Shown piece after piece: positions 43,772-53,041 of a DNA stretch of 64,000 nt. Under the pieces are notes generated by a model. It was not told where the DNA came from and ran no database searches. It saw nothing but the letters and a program-made list of their open reading frames with translations. Source of the DNA: Macrothele yani (taxonomy: Eukaryota; Arthropoda; Arachnida; Araneae; Macrothelidae); assembly GCA_039090855.1 (NCBI GenBank), contig CM077002.1, positions 84,200,194 through 84,264,193 of the forward strand, read 5' to 3'. The stretch's first letter is position 1. Each line of letters starts with the position of its first letter. Position numbers and translations under genes: made by a program.

Positions 43772-44054
43772 ATCATGAAAGAAATACGGGATGACGCCAT
43801 ATAATACAAATTTTGAAGATGACAATCCGATTTTTGTCGTAAATGTGACAAGGATGGTAAGTCAAATTGATCGGAAACTTGAAACTTTGTCGTTCTGGGT
43901 GGTGTAGTGGGTAGCATACCCGGGAGTTTTCTGGGAGACGCGGGTTCGAGTCCCGCTCCAGGACGGTGAAAATTTTCAGGTTTTCGGATATTATCTGATT
44001 TACCATTCTTATCACATTTACGCCAAAAATCGGATTGTAGTCTTCAAAATTTGT
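43772..44054. mobile_element. Hairpin element with tRNA-like core and 12-bp direct repeats
   Basis: Arms 43806-43860 and 44000-44054 are inverted copies of about 55 bp with few mismatches. Weaker pairing continues inward to about 43884 and 43976. Between them lies a tRNA-like block (about 43893-43965): TTCTGGGTGGTGTAGTGGGT (A-box region), B box GGGTTCGAGTCC and a matching end CCAGGACG. A 12-bp direct repeat ACTTGCTGGTAA stands at 43760-43771 and 44055-44066, directly flanking the 283-bp unit. The tRNA-like core is related to the SINE-C head. It combines a MITE-like arm structure with SINE-like promoter and duplication. Confidence 0.75.
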
Positions 44055-44520
44055 ACTTGCTGGTAATTTGACGCTAATTCGTTAGCATTATAACTTAAAC
44101 GTTTAATAAGTTTTCTGTGCAGCGCTCTGTTATTTGTTTTAATTAAGGGGGTTCGGTAAGTTAATGTGGGCACAAAAATCAATTTTTGTATATTTCCATT
44201 GCATGAATCATTGTCTTTAATTTGACACCTCATTTGTACCTATCCTACTGTTAGAACAAAAGTTACAGCCATAAATGTGAGTACATGTCAGGCGGTTTTT
44301 CTCGCGTTGCTCTCATTTGGTACCAACGAGCGGTAGCGAAAAATGAACAATATAATCATAATGACCATTTGCACCTGCCCGAAGCCATCATAAATAAAAT
44401 AAAGCACATATTTCAGGATCTGGCTAACCCTGCACTGTTGAAAAATGCCTGCATGGGAAAAATCAAAATACCAACGAATCTGAATTTGGTCAAGAGTACA
44501 GAAAACTGCCTTTGTAGGGT

Positions 44521-44700
44521 TATAACGAAGTAAATTTCTCCGTCATTTCTGTCCACGCCAGGATTCGAACCCGGATCCCCTCATTCCGGAATAAGTTGCT
44601 CTACCAATTGAGCTACGCGGACATTTTATTCTGATTCCTATCTGCCTTTATGTCGCGTGCGTCCTTCTGGCAGGTACGTCACATCTCCTGGTACGTTACA
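44521..44700 (-). repeat. Solo LTR of the tRNA-bearing TRIM family
   Basis: The same LTR as at 13399 is present on the minus strand, flanked by a perfect 4-bp duplication GGGT (44517-44520 and 44701-44704). It is 180 bp, 17-18 bp longer at its 5' side: it begins TGTAACGTACCAGGAGA before the TGTGACGTACC that starts the 162-bp form. No internal region or second LTR remains, so it is a solo LTR left by recombination, or an LTR-only insertion. Its tRNA-like block (44550-44622) is the most canonical of the three, with a perfect D stem GCTC/GAGC. Confidence 0.9.
44550..44622 (-). other. tRNA-like sequence in the solo LTR
   Basis: Acceptor, D and T arms pair fully; A box TAGCTCAATTGGTAGAGC and B box GGGTTCGAATCC are intact. 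The anticodon arm again has a six-base loop TCCGGA. No TTTT terminator lies between the B box and the end of the LTR. Confidence 0.85.
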
Positions 44701-45483
44701 GGGTTTCGTACTATGGTATTTGGAGTGTATGATGCCATCCTAAATTTTAACAAAGGGAATATATCTAGATGCATGGATTTGCAACAGCTTGGGATCATTG
44801 TCAGCAAGAATACGGGACCAGTTCTGGCGGAGCACGATAGTCTGCGGGTGAGAAGGGGTGAGCGTATGTTGTCCACACTCCATACAAAAGGTACAAAAAC
44901 AGCATGCAAGTGCCAAGAGGAAGCTTGCAGAGGCGTTCCATGAAGAAGAGGTACCAGATAACTCCTCCTATGGTACTGGAATGCACTGAATCTACTGTTG
45001 TATGGTAAGCGTTAGCTCATTAAATTTCAATTGAATATTTCCGAGAGTTGTATTTTTGAACATTAATGACCCGTTATTTCAGAACCTATAAAAGATACTA
45101 CTTTGAAATTTAAACCACAGGTTTCTCTCTTGTATCTATAGACTTTAACACAAGATTTTTGTAATGTGATGTTTTGGTATCCTTTTATACATTTGTATGT
45201 TTCATTTTTTTACAACGTTTTTAGTGGTTCCTGAAATACAAATCGTACAATGACAACTAAAGTTAATTTTAAGAAATCCTTGTGTTAAAGTGTGTAGCAG
45301 TATGTAGAGAACAACCCCTAAGAATTTCAGCCACTTCTTTTCAGTGGTTCCTGAGATAACGGGTCTTCATTATGTTACAATTAACAAAGCCGAGATACAA
45401 CCTTTTGAACCCTCTTAATATAAGTCCCATTATCTAGATATTTATAATGATTTGAGAAACGCATTTACTGTATTTCCTATTTG

Positions 45484-46047
45484 TCGGCTTTCCAATCACT
45501 ATTTCTCACGCAGAAATTTCCAAAAATATTTAGGCAGCAAGGTTACCATACTAATACACAAGTTCATGATTTCATCGGACAGATCATTATTTTGTGGCCG
45601 GAATATTCTATTCCTTACGTTATTACACGTACAGTAGTTTAGAAGGAAATGAAAAACCTGAAATTCTGCGTAGATGACTTGCCAAAAACAAAATTGTGCT
45701 AACGGGGTAGAAATTATGCGAAATTATGTTTGATCATGTCTCAGTAGTCTCTTTCCCGAAAATCACTGAATGTATGCAGAGTGAAACTTATTAGAGACGA
45801 CAAACGGAAGCTCTCTTCGCCTAACGATTCACCTAGTATGTATACCATATAACCGTTATTACATAGTGCAGGATCTGTGCATTTTTAGAATTTTAAGCTT
45901 AGCTCGAAGAGCTTAAAGATTGACAACTTGAAAGATAATGTTGCACGTTAATTTTTTTGCACTGCTTTGTCCAGGTAGATTTGTCAGCTTTCTAATCCCT
46001 GTTTCTCACGCAAAAATTTCCAAAAATGTTTAGGCAGCAAGGTTGAA
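45484..46047 (+). repeat. Spaced direct repeat of about 62 bp
   Basis: Bases 45484-45546 and 45986-46047 are similar (TTTCTCACGCAGAAATTTCC against TTTCTCACGCAAAAATTTCC, both followed by AAAAAT-TTTAGGCAGCAAGG). The 440 bases between hold nothing recognisable. It may be the ends of an old element. Confidence 0.6.
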
Positions 46048-46188
46048 GCTGTTTCGGTCTTCTAATCATTTATTTTGGGTAGGTTTCCATATGCTAATGA
46101 GGCCCTATTATTTGCAGGAAAGAATTCTCTAAATGTTTCAAATCCTTCCGCAATTCAAACATCTCTCGTGCCAAGTTATCCAAAGATC

Positions 46189-46940
46189 TATAATGAATAA
46201 CCTTTTTCTACCAGCTAAGCTAACTAAGCTAATGATAATGAATAAAGCTTTCAACTAAGCTAAGTATAATGCTTCTGCTACTGAATGATATGCTTGTACT
46301 AAGCTTCAAATAGTGAATTCAAATGGTTGTTGTTACTAGTTAATTAATATCATGAATAAAGTCACCTGCTAGTAGTGTAGTAATAGTAATGAACAAACTT
46401 ATAACTGGTAGTAATGTTGTAGCAGTAAGAAAGATGAATAAAGTCTTATGCTGGTTGTTACCAGTAATATTAATTGAAATAAACCTAACAGCCAGACAGA
46501 GGTCTGACAGTACTATGAACTGAAAAAGACGTACTTACATAAACCTTTTATTATGACCTTCTACTGGTATCATCACACACAGCTACTCAAATAACACGTA
46601 GCTCCTTGCACATGAACGGAGCTCTATACTCATAAACAAACGCTCTCTTTCACATAAACCAACACTCTCCGTATAACAACAAACGCTCTCCCTATAACAA
46701 CAAACGCTCTCCCTTCAACAACAAACGCTCTCTCCGTATAACAACAAACACTCTCCCTAGGTATCGTTGAACGCGCCTATTTATATTGGCTACCACCACG
46801 TCATGACTTACACTCATTGCCAGATCTCATTCAGCGGGTGAAATAATATCTCGTTCAGTAAGAAGATAATTTACATAGTAAAATAAAATAACCAGAGATA
46901 GTAAAATCAAAAGGAAAGTGAATATAGAGTATACGTTACA
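46189..46940 (-). repeat. 3' LTR of Gypsy-A1
   Basis: 752 bp. It contains a small tandem array of ACGCTCTCCCTATAACAACAA-like units (about 46640-46755). One unit and a 21-bp ACTATGAACTGAGAAAGACGT copy fewer than in the 5' LTR account for the whole 42-bp length difference. Confidence 0.93.
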
Positions 46941-46955
46941 TCATCTCCCCCTTAA
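46941..46955 (-). other. Polypurine tract of Gypsy-A1
   Basis: Minus-strand reading TTAAGGGGGAGATGA lies directly before the 3' LTR and is the expected plus-strand primer. The same tract occurs next to the LTR of Gypsy-A2 (61464). Confidence 0.88.
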
Positions 46956-47513
46956 TTTTTTTTTTCTTTCTTTTTTTTTTTCTTTTTTCTTTTTTTTTCG
47001 AAAAACCTATCAATTTTGGAGTGTAAGTCTTACACTTCGTTGATTGACGTTTATCGACCTCTTTTTTGTTTTGTTGTTTGGTGGCAGCAGTATTTACAAT
47101 ATCAAACTTGGCATGACAAAATCAAGAAATCTGTATTCGTCTGTGAAACTTGTATTTTTGAACAAAACAAACCTGCATCGGCATACCTTCCTTTTATTCT
47201 GCCTAGCAGGAATCACTTTTTTAATTTCAAATTACGTTCTCATTATTCGTTGAATACATACCAACTGTATCAGCAGCGAAGATTGCCTGGAGCTGCCTAA
47301 CAGTAACAATTTTATTATTTTACCCCTAAGCACATAGATATATAAAAAAAATTGGATTAGTAGATGGACATAGAAGAAATATAAAAAAAAAAAACACATA
47401 TATACACAAAAAAGAATGCATAGGCCCACACGAAAAAAAGAAATTCTGACACGTCAACTGGTCGTGCAGGAAAAACAACAAACTGAGAAAAGAACCTGTC
47501 CACGAGAACTTAC
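46956..47513 (-). other. 3' untranslated region of Gypsy-A1
   Basis: It begins, next to the polypurine tract, with a long T/C-rich run on the plus strand (A/G-rich on the sense strand). No env-like frame is present; short frames here have no signal peptide, membrane segment or motif that I recognise. Confidence 0.7.
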
Positions 47514-49883
47514 TTATCTCGAGCACATATAAAAAACTCTAGTACGATAACGTTTTCCAGGCCTAATCGGACTTGTAAAATCAGGTGGCTTAGATCTTTT
47601 CAAGGACTTTAATGGATCTGGAACATCGGTCTGCTGTCGGTCAAGAAATCCCTGCGGCTGACGGGAACGGTCAGGAATGGCTGAAATCCGTCGGTCCGGA
47701 ACGGCTGAAGTCTGTGGGTCCGGAAATCCCTGCGGCTGAGAAGAACGGTCAGGAACGGCTGAAGTCTGGCGGTCCGGAAGTCCCTGCGGCTGATAGGAAC
47801 GGTCAGGAATGGCTGAAGTCCGTCGATCAGGAACGGCCGAAGTCTGGCTGTCCGGAAATCCCTGCGGCTGATAGGAACGGTCAGGAACGGCTGAAGTCCG
47901 TCGATCAGGAACGGCTGAAGTCCATCGATCAGGAACGACCGAAGTCTGTGGGTCCGGAAATCCTTGCGGCTGATAGGAACGGGCTCCCCCAGGCTTTTGA
48001 TATGGAGTCCCTTTGTGCTGGGGCCCGTGGTGTTCTTCCAGTATTCTTTTGGACGGACGTGGCTCCGGCCACATCATTTGCTTTCGCTTACACCCTCGTG
48101 GCATGAGAGTAGCAGCAGGCATCGGCCCTGTTTGCCCTGAGCGTAGGTTCCAGGGGCGAAACCCGGGCGGATGCAAGGATCTCTGCCTTCGTCGCTGTTG
48201 CGGCGAAGCAGATTGGGGAGACAAGTTACGTTTGCGCCCAGCTTTTGGTGGTTCTGGACGGTTTGTAATATTTAAATTATTGTTCATAACTGATAAATCA
48301 GAAATGTCCGAAGCCTCTGAGTCGCTGCTGTAATTCAGTGGTCGTGCAGGGCGATGTTTATTTTTGCCTATAGGAATACTTTCTGACGAGGTATTCAAGG
48401 AAGTAGGAGCCTGCTTTGGTGCAGAGTTATCAGGAAACGGCGCAGCAATAGTCTTGGCAATGGTTGGAGGGAAAGGAACGATACTAGTATTCGAAGAACT
48501 TGATTCGAGCCTTGGTCTCATGGGAGAATCAGGTTGCGTGTTTGGAAACCCGTCTTGAGGAGGGGAGGGTGAAGAAAAAATCACTGGAGATTCTTCAAAA
48601 ATGTTTGTTGGTTCGTCCAAAATTTCTGGAGGTTGATCGTGAGATATAGACTCTTGAGTCAGTGGAACAGAAGGTTGAGTAGGGTTGATTATAAAATCGA
48701 TATTTCGTTCATGATACTTGCGGCACTGAGCAACGTGTACGTATTGAAATTGATTGTCAGGTTTTTCAAGAACAATGTTATTTTCAAACACATTTGCCAC
48801 CCGATATGGACCTTCGTAGCTGGGTGCAAATTTCTTCACTAAAGTATGCGAAACAGAAGACTGGAAGTGCGTTTCCACGAAAGTGAGATCTCCCACGACA
48901 AGATCTGGTTCCCTACGCCTAGTATTATAATATCTTGCTTGAGCCGCTTGTGCTCCTAGCATTGCAACACGAGCTTTTTCTGCCATGATTCGTACTGATT
49001 GCGGAGTTGGTCGCTGGTTCAGGTCGTCGATAATCCCCGTTAAATTTTCAAAAGGGGTTTTCATTTTGCGACCCAGAAAAAGTTCTGCAGGAGTAATTTT
49101 AGTAGATTCGTGGACAGACGAGCGGAGGGCGAACGAAAAAAGCTCCAAATGGTCATCCCATCGTTCATGATGACCCATTACAAATGTAGCAATCATTTTC
49201 ACTAGCGTGCGGTTAACGCGTTCCGCAGGATTACTCTGGGGATGATATGGGGAAATGAATTTATGTTTATTGTGTAGTCTCGCACACATTCTTTCAAAAA
49301 TGTCAGAAATAAATTGAGGACCATTATCCGAAACTACTTTATTAGGTGCACCATATCTAGAGAATACTTCATTAACTAATACATTACAAATAACTTCTGC
49401 CGTAGCGGCTTTAATGGGAAAAACTTCAACCCATTTAGAAAAATTATCAGTTAGTACTAAAACGTAACGAGCTTTGTTTTTAACAGATAAAGGATAAGGT
49501 CCCAATAAATCTATTGAAATAATATCAAAAACATGAGAACTTGAACTAGATTTCAAGTGACCGGCCGGTCTTACATTACGGTAATTATTAATCTGACACA
49601 AGTGACATGATTGAACGTATGCGAGCACACTTTGGTACATGCCAGGCCAATAGGCAACATCCCGCAATTTACAACGGGTCTTGCGAATACCTAAATGGCC
49701 TGCAAGAGGTTTATCATGAAATTCGTTTAAAAGGGCCATTCTAAGGGTTCGCGGAATACATGGGCGAAACTCTGCCCTAGTAGTCCTAGATTTCGTATAG
49801 TAAAGAAGACCCTCTATTACTTCAAAATGTTGTGACCTTCCAGCCAGAGAAGGATCACTTTGTAGGGGCGAACCCGCAAGCAA
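47514..49883 (-). CDS. Gypsy-A1 integrase with long repetitive C-terminal extension
   Basis: 789 codons, entered by a frame change from the RNase H part. Residues about 50-100 hold the zinc-binding region (GHLGIRKTRCKL then CHLCQIN, an H-x-C-C pattern). The catalytic core follows with IDLLGPY (first Asp), VSDNGPQF (second Asp) and NPAERVNRT (Glu). A GPY/F-like segment FAPSYEGPYRVANVF ends the usual integrase. About 400 more residues follow, unusual for the family: Ser/Pro-rich, then basic (AGRKRNLSPQ, RRRQRSLHPPG, WNLRSGQTGP), then tandem repeats built on FPDPQTSAVPDR. The extension could act in chromatin or nuclear targeting or be a degenerate extra domain; that is inference. Confidence 0.88.
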   Translation of the reverse strand: MLAGSPLQSDPSLAGRSQHFEVIEGLLYYTKSRTTRAEFRPCIPRTLRMALLNEFHDKPLAGHLGIRKTRCKLRDVAYWPGMYQSVLAYVQSCHLCQINNYRNVRPAGHLKSSSSSHVFDIISIDLLGPYPLSVKNKARYVLVLTDNFSKWVEVFPIKAATAEVICNVLVNEVFSRYGAPNKVVSDNGPQFISDIFERMCARLHNKHKFISPYHPQSNPAERVNRTLVKMIATFVMGHHERWDDHLELFSFALRSSVHESTKITPAELFLGRKMKTPFENLTGIIDDLNQRPTPQSVRIMAEKARVAMLGAQAAQARYYNTRRREPDLVVGDLTFVETHFQSSVSHTLVKKFAPSYEGPYRVANVFENNIVLEKPDNQFQYVHVAQCRKYHERNIDFIINPTQPSVPLTQESISHDQPPEILDEPTNIFEESPVIFSSPSPPQDGFPNTQPDSPMRPRLESSSSNTSIVPFPPTIAKTIAAPFPDNSAPKQAPTSLNTSSESIPIGKNKHRPARPLNYSSDSEASDISDLSVMNNNLNITNRPEPPKAGRKRNLSPQSASPQQRRRQRSLHPPGFRPWNLRSGQTGPMPAATLMPRGCKRKQMMWPEPRPSKRILEEHHGPQHKGTPYQKPGGARSYQPQGFPDPQTSVVPDRWTSAVPDRRTSAVPDRSYQPQGFPDSQTSAVPDRRTSAIPDRSYQPQGLPDRQTSAVPDRSSQPQGFPDPQTSAVPDRRISAIPDRSRQPQGFLDRQQTDVPDPLKSLKRSKPPDFTSPIRPGKRYRTRVFYMCSR
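47600..47990 (-). repeat. In-frame repeat array in the integrase tail
   Basis: Units encode variations of SYQPQGFPDPQTSAVPDR, with a shorter inner unit RTSAVPDR. The inner DNA unit reads CGGTCCGGAACGGCTGAAGT or CGATCAGGAACGGCTGAAGT on the plus strand. Because unit lengths are multiples of three, the antisense strand is also open over the array (47612-48106), which is not evidence of an antisense gene. Confidence 0.85.
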
Positions 49884-50542
49884 AAATTATAGATATCCCC
49901 AAAATCTGGATCATTTATTAATTCTGCCATTATCTGCTCTCTGGATGTTATATCAGCTATTAGAAGTAAAGGCTGACATCCAGGGGTAGTTTCTGTGGGG
50001 ACCCCACTAATCGGAACGCGAGACAATGCGTCCGGTAATTGATTCTTATGACCTGGCTGATACGAAATTTTGATATTGCTCTCTTGTAACTTCAGAGCCC
50101 ACTTCGTAAGTCTTTGAGATAGGTGCTTAGCAGAATTCAAATACTGAAGGGCAGAATGATCCGTAATTATGTTAACTGTCAATTCGTTAACATAACATTG
50201 AAATTTATTCAGCGCATACACAACAGCAAGACATTCACGTTCCGTAGCTGAATAATTGCGTTTAGCTTTGGCTAAAGTACGAGACGCAAAAGCTATTGGA
50301 TGCCCAGCTTGTGACAAAACGCAACCAAGACCAACTCCGGATGCGTCAGTATAAATATCAAATTCCTTAGTATGATCTGGGAAAGCCAACACAGGAGGCT
50401 GAGTCAACGCAGACTTCAGTGTTTCAAAAGCAGCGTTAGCCTCAGGTGTCCAAACAAACTTCTTGTATTTACGTTTTAAAGCATACAATGGCTCACATAT
50501 TGTAGCATAAGCGGGGACGAACTGCTGATACCATCCGGTCAT
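49817..50542 (-). CDS. Gypsy-A1 RT C-terminus and RNase H
   Basis: It begins MTGWYQQFVPAYATICEPLY, the RT connection region, then FDIYTDASGVGLGCVLSQ (RNase H motif with catalytic Asp), RNYSATERECLAVVYAL (catalytic Glu) and VNIITDHSALQYL (catalytic Asp), ending GHKNQLPDALSR. It is in a -1 frame relative to the protease-RT part and overlaps it by a few bases at RFL, so a single lost base is the simplest explanation. The next frame change lies near 49870. Confidence 0.88.
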   Translation of the reverse strand: MTGWYQQFVPAYATICEPLYALKRKYKKFVWTPEANAAFETLKSALTQPPVLAFPDHTKEFDIYTDASGVGLGCVLSQAGHPIAFASRTLAKAKRNYSATERECLAVVYALNKFQCYVNELTVNIITDHSALQYLNSAKHLSQRLTKWALKLQESNIKISYQPGHKNQLPDALSRVPISGVPTETTPGCQPLLLIADITSREQIMAELINDPDFGDIYNFCLRVRPYKVILLWLEGHNILK

Positions 50543-51786
50543 TCCAGAAAGCGTGATAGTTCTTTTGCTGTTTTAGGCCGAGGAAAGTCAACAATAGGCC
50601 TAATTTTTTCATTATCCGTAAATAAGCCGTGGGGAGTGATTTTCAACCCCAGATATACAATCTCGTCCCTCGCTATCTGGCATTTACTAGGTTTTAACAT
50701 CAAGCCAGCATTGTATATGAGTTGGAACACCTGTTTGAGCAGAGAAAGGTGCTCGTCAAAAGTCTCGGGTGTAATAATAATGTCATCCAAATATGCATGC
50801 ACATGGGGACCCAGGGCAGGTCTGAGAACCGTATCCATAAGCTTTTGGAAAGTAGCAGGTGCAGAAGCTAGTCCAAAGGGCATACGCAGGTATTCATAAG
50901 CCCCAAAAGGAGTCACAAAACCAGTTTTATCGACAGAGTCCGGATGTACTGCCACCTGCCAATATCCACTCGCCAAATCCAAGGTTGACATCCATTTGGT
51001 TGACGACAGGTCATTTAAAATATGCGACATGACAGGTAGTGGATAATTGATCGTTTTTGTGACTTGGTTGAGCTTGCGGAAATCTGTCACGAAACGAAAT
51101 TCATTGGGTTGTTTCTTTGGAACCAAAAAGGCAGGAGCAGCCCAGGCGCTTGTTGATTCCCTGATTATGCCCTGTTTAATCATTTCAGAAATTTGACGTT
51201 GTATTTCCTGTTTCTTATGTGGAGCACAAGGGCAAGGTTTCGTCGCAATTGGTTTCGAACCATCAGTGTCAATGACATGATAAACCACCTGTGTGAAACC
51301 AGGTTGATCAGAAAATAAACCAGGTCTTTCATGCAAAAGGAGAGAAAGCTGGTTTCGTTGCCTCTCATTCAGTTGGTTACTCAATAACAAACTCGTTATG
51401 TCTATAGGATCTGTAGGAATCATTTCGACAGGTTCCGGAAAGGAAATAACATGTAGTACGATATTCAGGGTTATTTGAAACGTATTGATAAAATCCATTC
51501 CCATTAGACATTTAACAGGTAGTTCGTCTATAAGCAGGAAAGAATGCGTAAAACGAGCCTTTCCCAGCCCTAAAGATAATGTGACAGTTCCTGTGATACT
51601 GAATATTTCGTTATTTGCACCTCGCAAATACTGCGTCGCAGGCTGGACGAGGACTGCAGGAAAATTGTCAGTGCAAAACTTCGTATTTAGGGCTGATATT
51701 TCAGAACCAGTGTCGAACTTTGTCTCGACGATAATATCTTCAATTGTCAAGAATACATCAGGCAACTGAGGAGTTTGAACAGTCAC
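50539..51786 (-). CDS. Gypsy-A1 protease and reverse transcriptase
   Basis: Residues about 1-90 are an aspartic protease: VETKFDTGSEISALN holds the DTG-type active site and CLMGMDFINTF the later flap/core block. RT follows: FLVPKKQPNEFRFVTDFRKL, KWMSTLDLASGYWQV (catalytic Asp), FGLASAPATFQKLMD and HAYLDDIIITPE (catalytic YLDD). The frame is -1 relative to gag, as in many Ty3/Gypsy elements that use -1 ribosomal frameshifting. The likely translation is from the gag ATG, since no ATG suits this frame. Confidence 0.92.
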   Translation of the reverse strand: MTVQTPQLPDVFLTIEDIIVETKFDTGSEISALNTKFCTDNFPAVLVQPATQYLRGANNEIFSITGTVTLSLGLGKARFTHSFLLIDELPVKCLMGMDFINTFQITLNIVLHVISFPEPVEMIPTDPIDITSLLLSNQLNERQRNQLSLLLHERPGLFSDQPGFTQVVYHVIDTDGSKPIATKPCPCAPHKKQEIQRQISEMIKQGIIRESTSAWAAPAFLVPKKQPNEFRFVTDFRKLNQVTKTINYPLPVMSHILNDLSSTKWMSTLDLASGYWQVAVHPDSVDKTGFVTPFGAYEYLRMPFGLASAPATFQKLMDTVLRPALGPHVHAYLDDIIITPETFDEHLSLLKQVFQLIYNAGLMLKPSKCQIARDEIVYLGLKITPHGLFTDNEKIRPIVDFPRPKTAKELSRFLE

Positions 51787-51842
51787 TAATACTGTTTTAG
51801 GTTCAGAATGCTTGGTATCAGGAAGCAGGACCGACCCTTGTT

Positions 51843-53006
51843 CTACTTCCTTTGGAAGTTTAAAGGATTCCTGGTTGGATTATCATGCGGTCTGAAACCT
51901 CGACCCTGCCGGGTATCGGGAAAATTTTCACGATGAGAAAAACTGCGTGAAACCTGCGTCGGGAACTCCGCGTGTCTGTTGACATTTTCATATCTATTAC
52001 TTCTGCCGTCAGCACGGGCAGAAAAATCATCATTGCCCTGAGCATGAAAACGTTCCGAATGCTGCGGATTGGAACGGGGTCGAGCATACTGTGCATTTGT
52101 ACGATATCCCGAAGATTGTTCAGAAACTCGCGGTTGGTTTGCCACTCTTCTGTGTGGTGGAACGTATGAAGCTTGGGTGTGCACTTGTGTATGCTCGCGC
52201 TGAAAGTTATTATGTCTATTATGCCGCTGAGGGTTTTCGTAATAAGCCTCGCGGGGTGCCCGAGCATGGTGAGTGGAACCATGTTTGCCATGTCGCTCTT
52301 CATACGTGCGTATGAGGCGAAGGCATTCATGAATTGTGGCAGGGTGTCGAACCTCAAGAAAATCTTGTAAAAATGGGTCGAGCTGCTGCAAGAGGGTATC
52401 CAACATGTCAACATGACTGGCATGTGGATCCCATAGGTTATATAAGCGTGTTGTTTCCAACGCAAATGCAACAGGGATATCGTTGGGTCCTTGCTGATGA
52501 GAAAAAAGCTGTTGTGCAAGGCTAGCTCGACTGAGGCCGAAAGGAAAGACCTCCAAAAATTCTGCACGGAAATTCTCATAATGAGAATCTGGGTTCGACA
52601 CTCTCCACTGCCGATACCAGGTCTTAGCGGTATCCTTCAAGCAAGTGCCTGCGATTTGTACTTTACAATCTTGAGGAATATTATAGAGATCAAAATGATA
52701 TTCCAGATCTTCGAGGAACTTTAAAGATCCCTCCAAACCATTGAAATTAATTGTTCCTGCATGCGGCACGAAATGGGCAAGCATTCTGCTTCGCTGAGAG
52801 GATTGAACTCCCTCAGGTACGACCCGCGACTCAGAGTAATAGGAAGCTGGTGCATTACGAAATTGTGAAGAATGCCTGGGTACGTGTAGATCACTTATAT
52901 CAAAGTGAGCCCCACAGGCTTCTTGCAGATGGTCGAGATTAATCCCATCACCACCGAAACTTGTCTTAGGGTGGAAAATTGAAGTTGTCTCAGGTAGCGA
53001 AGACAT
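51843..53006 (-). CDS. Gypsy-A1 Gag, 387 aa
   Basis: It starts with ATG at 53006, 36 bases after the primer-binding site. Residues about 95-230 form the capsid-like core with HFVPHAGTINFNGLEGSLKF and FDLYNIPQDCKVQIAGTCL, then DTAKTWYRQWR. The C-terminal third is rich in His, Arg, Asn, Gln and Ser (RHNRHNNFQREH and so on) and probably binds RNA. I see no CCHC zinc knuckle, a common loss in some Gypsy lineages. It is homologous to the Gypsy-B gag at 60277 (for example DTAKVWYRQW). The frame is intact. Confidence 0.9.
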   Translation of the reverse strand: MSSLPETTSIFHPKTSFGGDGINLDHLQEACGAHFDISDLHVPRHSSQFRNAPASYYSESRVVPEGVQSSQRSRMLAHFVPHAGTINFNGLEGSLKFLEDLEYHFDLYNIPQDCKVQIAGTCLKDTAKTWYRQWRVSNPDSHYENFRAEFLEVFPFGLSRASLAQQLFSHQQGPNDIPVAFALETTRLYNLWDPHASHVDMLDTLLQQLDPFLQDFLEVRHPATIHECLRLIRTYEERHGKHGSTHHARAPREAYYENPQRHNRHNNFQREHTQVHTQASYVPPHRRVANQPRVSEQSSGYRTNAQYARPRSNPQHSERFHAQGNDDFSARADGRSNRYENVNRHAEFPTQVSRSFSHRENFPDTRQGRGFRPHDNPTRNPLNFQRK

Positions 53007-53041
53007 GGGTAATAATTGTCAAGATCTCGTGTTCGAGAAAA

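Larger units (their letters stand above)
44285..44988 (+). pseudogene. Mutator-like transposase C-terminal region
   Basis: The first part (from ATG 44285) reads WYQRAVAKNEQYNHNDHLHL, then PEAIINKIKHIFQDLANPAL. This resembles the C-terminal part of a family of Mutator-like transposase-domain proteins common in arthropod genomes (W-x-Y-Q-R-A, LPEAI--I-PI-DLA-P-LL, then a PK-VF---- LGVYDAI--FN-G block). After the LTR the reading continues MVFGVYDAILNFNKGN, then SRCMDLQQLGI. A frameshift near 44920 leads to FHEEEVPDNSSYGTG and a stop at 44988. The catalytic part upstream is missing. Family identity rests on memory of conserved blocks, so it is moderate. Confidence 0.65.
44141..45418 (+). mobile_element. 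Mutator-like element fragment, split by a TRIM solo LTR
   Basis: The coding part covers 44285-44520 and 44705-44988 on the plus strand. Possible inverted ends AATTAAGGGGGTTCGGTAAG (44141) and ACCTTTTGAACCCTCTTAAT (about 45400) suggest limits of about 1.28 kb, but they match only partly and no target duplication was found. The gene is interrupted by the LTR at 44521-44700. Confidence 0.55.

Noticed and set aside
46956..47513. An env gene downstream of Gypsy-A1 pol
   Set aside because: Only short frames exist; no signal peptide, fusion peptide or membrane anchor is visible, so no envelope gene is claimed.
47612..48106. Long plus-strand frame opposite the Gypsy-A1 integrase tail (also 62171-62467 in A2)
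   Set aside because: It is the antisense of a coding repeat array with unit lengths divisible by three, which keeps all related frames open; it has no domain and pol on the other strand explains the DNA.
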